Assembly: GCF_022581195.2 (NCBI RefSeq)
Contig: NC_061473.1
Coordinates: 10,726,001 to 10,790,000 of the forward strand
DNA: 64,000 bases
Reading direction: 5' to 3'
DNA from: Helicoverpa zea
Lineage: Eukaryota; Arthropoda; Insecta; Lepidoptera; Noctuidae
A program made the translations under genes and the position numbers. The stretch's first letter is position 1. Each line of letters starts with the position of its first letter. The notes under the pieces are model-generated. The model was not told the DNA's origin. It saw only the letters and a program-made list of their open reading frames with translations, and made no database searches. Below are positions 34,401 through 46,400 of this stretch, piece by piece.

Positions 34401-37400
34401 CTTACGGTCTATTTGAATTTGTTTTGACTGTACTGGGTTAATATGACAATAATTTCCGTAGTTTTAATTATTTTTGGGATAAAAAATTACCTATATTAAA
34501 AATGATATAAATCGATTCTGTTGTTCATGTTGATGTAGAATCGGCTCTATTCATTATATAATTACGTTAGCAAGAGATTTAAAACCACATTGTATGAAAA
34601 CGGTGTATTCAACATGGCCACTTTTATAACAAAATTCCAAAAATTATAAAAGACATTAAGAATATAAACATTTTAAAACATAAATTGTGTACTATTTTAT
34701 GGGAAATTGTTATTACTTTGTAGCAGCAATGCAGGTAAAGTTGATAAATAAAACAGCAATGATGGTGCAAAGTAGAAGAGTATAGTATATCGTATATTTT
34801 GTAAATACAGAACGAGCTTAAGTCTAAAATAACAGGGGCCGAAGTAGTGTTAACGCTCAAGCGAGAGCGTCGCGCGATTGTCCAATAAGAACGCTCTGAT
34901 AAGACTCTGTGAGTACCTAAAAGAAACGAGACAGATGCGCGCGCGAGCGAGATAGCACGAACGTAAATATAACGCGTTCGGCGCGAGCGGTCTTCAATCC
35001 CATGTTGTGGGTGGTGTAGCGAAGCGTACCTCACAACTTACTGATTTTTGTTTCGAAATTGTTATTACTTTCTGAAACTGGGCAATAATTTTTAATATTA
35101 AGCATTATATGCTCAATCCTTATCTGTTTTTAGGGTTCCGTACCTCGAAAGGAAAAAACGGAACCCTTATAGGATCACTTTGTTGTCCGTCTGTCTGTCT
35201 GTCTGTCTGTCAAGACCCTTTATTTTATGTTATTGTGCAATACTAGTTGTGTTTTTAAGTTTTTTTATTTGTATACCGTTCATGAGCATGAACATAATCA
35301 TATATATAAAGGACGTCGAAAAATTGATCCTCATCGCTGTCACCCGGCAGTGTACCCCAAAGGTACCTTAAACGTTGGGCGAAATAATAACCAGTGATCG
35401 GATCACAAGAGGTGTGCGTGAGCACTCGGACCCCACGGCCCGAGAGTTTAATAATAAATAAATAAATAAATATAGATTTAGTTGATTTTAAAATAAATTA
35501 TACGGATTTTGAGGTAAATAAACAACCTTTTTATTTAAGGGCTATTATAACACCTGTTAATCACATAATGAATGATTTGATTTGAATGCAAGTAAGCAAT
35601 CACATGCAAGAATGACGAGACGAGAGTATACTCACAGTCGTCGGTGTGGTTGTGCGTCGGCGCGGCGTGGGGCGGCGGGTGGGGCGCCGGGTGGGGCGCA
35701 GGGGGCGAGGCGCAGGCGGCGTCCACGCAGGCGGGGCGCTGGCAGCGCTCGCCGCTCCAGGCGGGCGGGCACGCGCACGACACCGCGCCCACCGCCGACA
35801 CGCTGCACGTGCCCTGCACACACCAGCGCGTCAGCCCGCGCGCTCGCCGCCCCGAGGCAGGGGGGCGGCAAGGACGCGGCGCTGTACTCACCTGGTTGAG
35901 ACAGAAGAAGCGGCAGATGTCGTCGGGGGCGCAGTCGGCGCCGGGCAGGCAGCGCTCGCACCGCTCGCCGGCGTAGTGCGGCGGACACTCGCACGCGGCG
36001 CGGCCGTCGCGCAGCGCGCACGTGGCGTTGTGCAGGCACGCCAGCGCCGCGCACGCGCCCGGCGGCGCGGGCCGCTCGCAGCGCTCGCCGGTGTAGCCCG
36101 CCTGGCACACGCACTGCACGCACGCCGGTTATGAGCTCTCTCGGTAGACGAGTAAAATCACGCGAACATTTACTGGAGAATGGCGTAACATGAATAAACA
36201 TACTTTAAGCGGCGGCAGTGCGTCCGCGGTGGCAGGCTGTGTCGGCTCCGCCAGCTCGCAGCGGCCGCGGCGGTGGCAGTGCTGCGCGCAGCGGTAGTGC
36301 TGGCAGCGCTCGCCCGCGAACTGCGGCGGACAGCGGCACCGCGCCGCCCCCGCGCGCTCCTCGCACGCGCCCGCGCCGCACTGCAGCGTGCACGAGCCTG
36401 CCGCCCCACCCGCCCCACTCGTGTCCGCGCCCACTCCGTGCGCCGGGACGCACTCGCGCTCCTCCTATGGGTGATATTAATAAAGCTGCGTCCACATTTA
36501 GCGAATGTGCAGCTCGCGGTCAGCTCGTGAACTGCGCATGTGTACGCAAACCATTGCTGTGACTGCACGCGCTCACTGAGCACACGGTTCGCGAGCTGCG
36601 CATCTTATGGAGTCAATCGCAATGGAGACAAATATTTGTTAGTATTGTTCTCGTGCATGGTGGATGACATAGTTGTAGATATCGTTAGTGTCGCTGGGGG
36701 TGGCAGTAAGCGAGTACTGACGGGCGGCGCGGCGGGGTCGGCGGGCAGCAGGCCGTCGGGGCACAGGCAGGCGTGGCCGCGCGGCTCGGGGCTGCTGACG
36801 CAGAGCGCGCTGGCGCGGCAGGCGGCGGCGCAGGCGTCGGGCGGCGCGGGCGCGCGGGGCAGCAGCGCGAGCGCGGACAGCAGGCGCGGCGCGGGGCGGG
36901 CGGGGCGCGCGGGGCGGGGCGCGCGCTTGTGCAGGCGCAGCAGCGCGCGCGGCGAGGCGCACAGCAGGCTGTCCTCCCACACGGCCAGCGCCACGCACGC
37001 GCGCGCCGCCACCTCCGCCACCGCGCGCGCCGTGCCCGTGGCGCGCATCTCTGTCACAACACTGTTGTTAGCGCCTGTGCTCACCGATCCCTCTCTATTC
37101 TAATACAATATCCATACTCGACCCGATAGGGGTCGAATGCGTACAGAGCACCACTTAACAATAAATTTTCACAGACTTCTCAATACGAATGTTACAACAA
37201 CAATAAGCACTACACTGCTGAACACTATTTACAAGAATCTCGGTATCCGTCTATTCATCTGTCCGTCTTTCACATTATTGTTTGTTCAAGTACGTAGTCG
37301 AGGCCATTTCTCAACTAGTTCGATCAATTCTCTTTTTTTTCGAAAGGGTACATCACAAATGGTGCCATTAACAAGTACAGGCTAACTGCGAGTGTTACTT

Positions 37401-40400
37401 ATGAATTCGCCAAAATTTGATACATTGCATAGAATGGTATAGTGAGAGCTTACCTCCGTCTACATAGAGCGTGGGCTGCGGCGGCGGCGAGTCGGGGCGC
37501 TGGAAGGCGAGCAGCGTGACGCGCTGCGAGCCGTCCAGCCGCACGCTGTCCAGCGTGTCGTAGTAGGCGTCCACGAAGTACAGCCGCGACGCCGCCGCGT
37601 CCAGCGCCAGCGCCGTGACGCGTCGCACGCGCCGCCGCACCAGCCAGCGCGCCGTGCCGCCCGCCGCGCCCAGCGCGTGCACGCCGGGCCGCGCGCCGCG
37701 CTCCGCCCAGTACAGCGTGCGCGCCGCCAGCACCAGCGCGCCCGGCTCCAGCCCTGCGCGCCGCAGCAGCGTCGCGCGCCGCCCGTCCGCCGCCGCCACG
37801 CGCAGCGCGCCGCCCGCCGCCTCCGCCGCGCTCCAGTACACGCGCCGCGCCGCCGCGTCCAGCGCCACGCCGCGGATCTCGCCCTCCGACGTCGCCTGCG
37901 CTCACACATCAATGTACGGCACTGACAATACGCTAACATCGGCAGCACGTGCGAGCAGTACGTACGAGCACGTCGGCGGTGGCTTCCAGGTGCGCGGAGA
38001 GCGGCAGCGCTGGCGGCGCGCCGGGGTCGGCGGGGCGCACGTAGCGCGTGACGTCGGCGCGGCGCAGGCGGCCCGCCGCGTCGCCCCACACCAGCCACCA
38101 CGCGTCGCCCACCGCCGCGCCCGCCGCGCACGTCACCTCGGGCGCGGCGGGGGCGGCGGGGGCGGCGGGCGCGGGGGGCGGCTCGGCCGGCGCGTCGCCC
38201 TGCTTGCGCGGCTCCCACACGTGCAGCTCGCCGCCCCACGCGACCACCACTAGTGGCTTGTCGCCTGCGTATCCAATGCAACATATTTATTGTTCAAAAA
38301 GGTTTATTTGTCTCTCAATCAGGAGTGTGTGATGTTGAACACTGCAAACAATATCTGTCCTCTTATACTAGTCCACTAACCATACTTACCCAAAACATTC
38401 GCAGTGTTTTTAAGAATTTTGATAACTTAAGCATTTTTCTAAAACGTTTGGACATAAATTGTGACATCATTGTTCTAACCGAATGTTGGCTTGCTAAACA
38501 ATATTACATACCACAAATACCGGGATATTGCATGTACAAGAGTAACTCAACTACCAATCAGAACGATGGCGTGATAGTTTATGCTAGAGATCATCTAAAT
38601 GTGTCTATCATTGAACCAAAAATGAACGACTGCAGCAGATTGTTGGTTAAAATTGGAGCTGATTTTGCGATATTGGCTGTGTATCGATCTCCGTCCTTAA
38701 CAAATGTAAACAATTTCACGTACTCTTTAAACGACACCTTGCAAAGCCTATCATCCTTTAAAAATATAATTTTAACTGGAGATATTAATATTAATATTCT
38801 CCCGGGAAAAACAGATGCTTCGGCGGAGGAATATATGAACCTGTGCGCCTTCCATGGGTTGCTACCCGCTCACACGCACCCTACACATCAAAGTGGCTCC
38901 TGCTTGGATCACATAATGCTTAAAACCAATTTCCCTGCACTTACCCTTGTAACTAATTCCACAATAACAACAGATCACAGCGCTACCCTGCTTATTCTTA
39001 ACTGTAAATTTCCTAAGGTCGCCCCTCGCACAGTGTCTAAATTAAAGTTACATAAACTTGAAGAAGACTTAGGCAATATTGATTTTGACCCAGTGTACAA
39101 TTCCGCTGATCCGCAGTTTTGTATGTTGTACCTAATAAAAAAAGTGCAACATGCAATTCAAAAGAACACAGTCATATCTAGATTAAATAACAAAAACTAC
39201 AACATCAAGCCTTGGATCACGACTGGTCTTATACGTTGTATGAAAAATAGAGATAAACTGCATACAAAGGCTAAAGCTAATCCGAATAATTTAATATTGC
39301 AAGTGTCATATAAGCGATATCGTAACTTTTGTAACGACCTCCTAAAAAAAGTAAAACGCAATTATGATAATACTGCACTGAAAGAGGCTGGTGGAGATAA
39401 CAAAAAGATCTGGAAAATTGTTAAAAATGTGACGTACAATACAAAACAGAATCAGTCTTCTTCAGGTTTATTAAATGCACACTCATCACAGTTAACAGCG
39501 GCGAATATTGCAAATAATTTCTTTGTTAACGTTGGCAAGCGCTTAGCTGAAAAAAATCGGGGACAATCGCAGTGCCTAACAAGCTCATTGCATGCACCCA
39601 ACACTACCTTATCATCTTTTGTGTTACTAGATACTGACGAAGCGGAAATTGAAAGGATTATTATGGGTCTAAAAGTCGACTCTGCAGTAGGCTGGGATAA
39701 CATATCTAGCAAAATTCTAAAGCAATTTAAAGACCTTTTAGTACCGCCCTTAACGGTCATCTTTAATAAATGTTTAAATACAGGAGTTTTCCCTAAGTGT
39801 TTAAAAAAAGCTGTTGTTGTCCCAGTTTACAAATCGGGGAGTAAAGACCAAGTGACAAATTATAGACCTATTTCCTTACTGCCCTCTATGTCCAAAATAT
39901 TGGAAAAGATTATAAACAATAGGCTTTATAAATATCTGGAGGATAAATCTATTCTCTCTACGCAGCAGTTTGGATTTAGACCTAAAATGTCCACTGACGA
40001 TGCCGTACACCATCTAACCGCCTATCTAGCACAAGAACTTGATAAAGGTAACCACACAGTAGGTATATTCCTCGACCTAGCAAAAGCTTTTGACACGGTT
40101 TCTATTCCCATCCTGTTGCGCAAGCTTGAAGCCATAGGTATCAGAGATATTCAGCTGAAACTTTTTAAAAGCTACTTAGAAGAACGAACGCAATGTGTCA
40201 AGATTGGAAATGTTGTTAGCGATGATGAAAAAAGCACCGATTTCGGTATTCCCCAAGGAAGTATTTTGGGCCCTTCACTCTTCCTAATATACATAAACGA
40301 TCTATGCAATCTAAATTTAGATCACGGCCATATCGTTTGTTATGCAGACGATACTGCTCTTTTGTTTTCAGCTGACTCAGTAGAAAATGTCTACAAGTAT

Positions 40401-43400
40401 GCGCAAAATGGATTCAATGTTATTAATAAATGGCTTCAAAATAACTCACTAACTTTAAATGCTGACAAGACAAACTACGTCAAGTTTTCGATGCGCAAGC
40501 AAAAACTAATTGGCGCTAACACAACATTATATGCACATTATCATAATTGTACATCTTGCACAAATAACCAGTGCGCTTGTCCCAGTATTAAAATGTCACG
40601 TACAGTAAAGTACCTCGGAATTGTTATAGATGACACACTTTCGTTTAAAGATCACATTGAAACTGTAAATAATAGGATTCGTAAATTGATATTTGTTTTT
40701 AAAAAATTACGTTACATTGCAGACCCAAAAATAATTAGAAAAGTCTACTTTGCTCTATGTCAATCGATATTAACATACTGTATTACCACATGGGGTGGAG
40801 CGAGTAAAACATTGTTGTTAATTATTGAGAGAGCCCAGAGAGCAATTCTCAAGGTGTCTACTTTCCGGCCCTAACGGTAGGTTAGTCCTTCCTTTTTCCC
40901 ACTAACCTGCTATACAAAAAGTGTGAAGTACTATAGTTCGGCCATTCAGAGAATGCGTTCCTGACACGTCGCGATTGAACTGACGACGTAATAACATTCA
41001 TTGATTATTGATATAATAATGTTGTTTTAATGCTCCTCAATTGTTAAAACGGTAAACAACCAGCAAAAATATTTTTATCGTAACTGCAACGCCATTGCAA
41101 AGTTACGTCGTCAGTTCAATCGCGACGTGTCAGGAACGCATTCTCTGAATGGCCGAACTATAACCGTCCGTCAGTTATTTATAATGGGTATTGTATTAAA
41201 ACAGCACTCAGAGCTAACATATAGCACGGAAGTTACTAACAAAAGACGTAAAGATATAGTCTGTCCTCAAAATCACACCAAACATGCTTTCACATCAAAC
41301 ATAAACTATTGCTAACTATGGATGAAAACTACTTGGGCTATTGTGATGGGATGCTAGTGGACTAGGAATGGGGGAACTACGGGAACTATGGCACCTGCCG
41401 ATAACAATGTAATAAATACACGTAAAAATGGCAGGTGGAGACTCGCCAACTCACTTACTGGGCCCCCGGGAATCAGTCGCTAAATCGCAACAAGGGGGCA
41501 ACAGGTACATGAGCGGCTGAAGGGTGAGGATACCTCGGCGGACTTTAAACGCAGATCACGCGCTCCCTGTGGGTCCAGCATCACCGGCCCACTCGCCACT
41601 TACCACGAGGCACCTACCCTCCGAGTGGGCTGTTAACCCTGCTCTAGCGACTCCACTCTGACCGGCCGATGAAGGCAAGCCAAGAGGCGGGAGACCTATC
41701 CCCCATCATGCTTCACTCCGGCAGGCCGGAGATGGGGGACAGTATACTCTCCCTGGAGCACTCGGATATATAGCCCCGCGGGGTCGCTACTCCCCGTCAT
41801 CCGCCTCAGATGCCCTGCGGGGCTTTATTATTATTATTTGTATGTCTCTTTCTGACCTCGGGACCACAGAGTCCCGGATTTTTGAGAGGCGAACGTGGGG
41901 CCGAAGCCAACACGCTGAAGCCCTTTTGAGACAACTTTAATGAAATGGTGACACAAAACCGACGATTATCCCTGTATACACTATAGAAATGTACCCAAGG
42001 ACAATCCCCGGTTCTGTGCTAAACTATTGCTAACTATGGATGAAAACTACTTGGGCTATTGTGATGGGATGCTAGTGGACTAGGAATGGGGGAACTACGG
42101 GAACTATGGCACCTGCCGATGACAATGTATTAAATACATGTTAAAATGGCAGGTGGAGACTCGCCAACTCACTTACTGGGCCCCCGGGAATCAGTCACTG
42201 AAAAGCAACAAGAGGGCAACTGGGACATGAGCGGCTGAGAAGGGTGAGGATACCTCGGCGGACTTTAAACGCAGATCACGCGCTCCCTGTGGGTCCAGCA
42301 TCACCGGCCCACTCGCCACTTACCACGAGGCACCTACCCTCCGAGCAGGACTAACCTTGCTCTAGCGACTCCACTCTGACCGGCCGATGAAGGCAAGCCA
42401 AGAGGCGGGAGACCTATCCCCCGTCATGCTTCACTCCGGCAAGCCGGAGATGGGGGACAGTATACTCTCCCTGGAGCACTCATTATTATTATATTTACCA
42501 CTTTGGGATTTTTATTCCCCCCAGCCACACTTATACCTACTTTAAGTGAGGAGATCAGATTTTTCAGTCCAGTAAACAAAATACTTTAAGCGTTATAAAA
42601 TACGTAAACTAATTTTAAAAACCTTTCGCCAAAACTTAGCGCAGAAATTATTATTTTTAATTTGCCAAAAACTGTTCAATCAACCGAAATCAAAATTTTT
42701 TTTCTAGAAAGTCTGTATAGTGTTCTAAATTTGTTTCTTTTTTTAAACTTTGGTTCAAAAGTTTGGTATTTAACAATATACCACACACATTGGAATGAAA
42801 AAAATAACACGCCCCACTTTACATGTGGGGGGAGGGGGCAGCAGTGGCGAGGAGTCCCTATAAGCCAATTCCCGTCGGCTTTCTGTATAGGTATAATTAA
42901 TATAATCATTTAAACCAAACAATTTAAATATGTAGGTATAACAATACGCCTACCATCGTAATTTTTTTTATTTATTAATTTCTTGAAACATTTTGCTCCT
43001 AAACAAGCCGGTGAGCGTCTCGGCTTCCTCCTCCATACAAAACTACGCTTGCGTGACGTCATCCACGCCGCGCCGCGCGATGTTCGCGGCATATGGGCGC
43101 AGGTAAGCCGGCTCACGGAGCGGCTTCCAGCCAATCAAAACTCGCGAGTGAACGAGAAAGAACGCGTCAAGAGTAGAGTAGCTATATCTGTCTACGCGCG
43201 AGTGACAGCGCTTAGAGCTCTCAAATATGTAAACAAACAAATCAGACAAATTCACTCTCATTGTTCTTATTTTGTTTTAGATAATACAATTTGTTCGTTG
43301 TATTCATTGAATTTATTAGTGTGTGTATCATTTTGGAAATAACATAGTTCGTGTGTGTAGTGAAAATAGAGAGACCTACGTTGAAATGAGTTATTTTGGC

Positions 43401-46400
43401 AAGTAGACAGTTTGCATCAGGTTTCTTTTTAGTGTACCTACTTTTAAAACTTAACTAGGATAGCATTGGTCGCAATAGACTGTTTTCCGACAGATTATTT
43501 ACTTTATGAAGAAATTTTTCAAGGTTAAGGTTTTGAGAATAAAAACGTGTTATAAAACTCGGGCACGCCGCACGGGTGACGGATTTATGAAACATGAAAT
43601 GTAATCCTATACGATAAATATCAATGGCTAACAGGCCGTTGTAGATTAAATAAAATGTATTGTTTCTAGTGCCAACTTTTCTCAGATTCTAGTACTTTAT
43701 GGAATAAAGTTTTATAGATATTAATAATCTGACGAATTCCTCGAGAAAACATGTTCAAACTAAGTACCAGTCTCTCAGTCAGTGCTAAAAGGTGGACTGA
43801 GAAATTACCCTCCACACTCCCCCCCCCCCCGTTCCAGAGTACTCCCCCCCCAGTTTTTTTTGCTGCGGCTTCCCTATTTCATTAAACCACCCTTCGCCTC
43901 TGGGGGGCAGTACCCAAGCAAATATTTCTTCCATTATCTAGCATTATTTATTTATTTAATACACTATGGAGGACTTACAGCTAAACAAAAACTAAACAAT
44001 AGAAGGAAGTCATAATTGACAGAGAATTTTTTCACTTTGGCGGCGTGATTGATAGGTATGGTGTCAAACAGCTTTCTAGTAACGGCACAGATTACTTATT
44101 AATATAATCTAGTTACTGCGACACGCGTAATGTTCCGAGCCGCCATTAGGCTGGACGAGACCTATACCTTCTTGACGAGAACTACACCTACCCTTGAGAT
44201 GTGTCTAAGCTACAAAACTCGTAATACATTGCTCGTATAACTGAGTATCAGTATGTAAAGTAGGTTCCTAAAATAATATCTGTTGTCAAAATCATAAATT
44301 AAATAAGTACTTATTTAATAAAAAAAAAATTGTAAATAGCATGTTAATTAAAAATAACAAATTAAGGTAATTTTAGCTATACAGTTAGCAAAGTTACATA
44401 AATAAAATAACATTTGTGAATTGATTAACATAGTGTGAGATATGTGAGCACTCACCCAGCGCTTCACAGGTGAGCGAGCCGTCCGCGAGCTGGCGCTGTC
44501 GGTACCCGGGCACGCACTTGCACGTGTGCGCGCCGTGCTTGCCCAGGCACAGCTGCGAGCACGCCGCCCAGCCGCACGCGCCCTCTGCAACACAGCGTGT
44601 CAGTGCCGTGCCCGCCCCACCCGCCCCACCCGCGCCCCACCCGCGCCACACCCACCCAGCGAGCACGACGCGTTGCCGGCCACGCAGCGGCCGTCGTCGC
44701 ACAGGCTCTCGCCGGGCAGGCACGCCGACTCCTCGCCCAGCCAGCGCCGGCGCTCGCACAGCGCGGGGCTCTCGTCGCCCGCGCAGTCCGCCACGCCGTC
44801 GCACACCAGGTTCACGGGCAGGCACGTGTCGTCGCCGCAGCGGAACATGCCCGCCGCGCACGCCGCGCCCGCGCACTGCGCCTCGTCCGCGCCGCCGCCG
44901 CAGTCGCGCCGCCCGTCGCAGCGCCACGCCGCCGGCGCGCAGCCCGCGCCGCACGCCAGCCGCGCGCCGCAGCCGTGCGCCGGCGCCGCGCACTCCGCCT
45001 CGTCGCTGCCGTCCGGGCAGTCGGGCTCGCCGTCGCACCACCAGGCGGCGCGCACGCAGGGCCCGCGCGCGCAGGCGCGAGCCCCCGGCGCGCAGGCGGC
45101 GGCGCAGGCGCGCTCGTCGCTGGCGTCGGCGCAGTCGGGCGCGCCGGAGCAGCGCAGCGCGGCGCGGATGCACTCGCCGGAGCCGCAGCGCCACTCGGAC
45201 TCGGAGCAGGCGCGCGGCGCGCACGCCAGCTCGTCGGCGCCGTCGCCGCAGTCGTCGTCGCCGTCGCAGCGCCAGCGGCCGGGCACGCAGCGGCCGTCGG
45301 GGCAGCGGAAGTAGGTGGGGTCGCAGGGCGGCGGCGCGCGCGCGGCCCCGCACGCCGCCTCGTCCTCGCGCGCGGGGCAGTCGGGCTCGGCGTCGCACAG
45401 CCACTCGCGCGGCACGCAGCGCCCCGAGCCGCAGCGGAACTCGCCCGCGCCGCACGTGCGCTCGGCGCAGGCGGCGCCCTCGTCGGAGCCGTCGCCGCAG
45501 TCCGAGTCCGCGTCGCACACCCACACCAGCGGCACGCACGCGCCGTTAGCGCACGTGAACTGCACACACGTCGCGAGAGGTCAGGGCGGGGCGCGGGCGG
45601 CGGGGCGCGGGCGGCGGGGCGACACTCACGTGGTGCGGCGGGCAGGTGCGCGGCGGGCAGTCGGCCTCGTCGTCGGCGTCGTGGCAGTCGCGGCGGCCGT
45701 CGCAGCGCGCGGCGCCGGGCACGCAGCGCGCCGACACGCGCGCGGAGCTGTTGCCGCGGCACTTCCACTGCGAGGCGAGGCACGTGAAGTGGTCGCAGTC
45801 GCGCTCGTCGCTGGCGTCGGCGCAGTGCGGCGTGCCGTCGCAGATGTGCGAGGGGTGCACGCAGCGGCCGCTGTCGCACTGGAACTGGCCGGGCTCGCAG
45901 CGGAAGGGCGGGCAGGAGGCGGGCTCGTCGCTGGCGTCGCCGCAGTCGTCCTGCGTGTCGCAGCGCCACCAGAAGGGGATGCACTTGAGCGCGGCGGCGC
46001 ACACGAAGTGCGCGGAGGTGCAGTTGGGCGTGCACGAGCGGCCGTCGCCGCCCAGCGCCCAGTGCTCGGGGCAGGCGCAGCGTGCACCCGGCCCGGCGCC
46101 CGTGTCCGGCGTCAGCAGGCACAGCCCCGAGCAGTTCAGCGACGCGCACAGCGCCGACAGCTCTGCACCGGTACGCATTTATTCCATGCCCATTTACTCG
46201 TATACACAGGTGAAGGCGATACAAAATGCTAACCCAAAACTATATATGGCATATTGATAAGTAGGGTCCGGATTAATTTGTAAATACATATTTTTAATTG
46301 ACGCCATTTTTGGTCTAGAATGAGTTTTCTACGTCGATTATCATATTTAAACTGCGAAAAACGAAGTTTTATTTTCCATATTTCAAGGCTAAGTTCATAT

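Noticed and set aside
44470..46257. Very long plus-strand frames (up to 396 codons) opposite LRP1
   Set aside because: They are arginine/alanine-rich shadows of GC-rich LDL-A exons. The minus strand has the cysteine pattern and splice sites.
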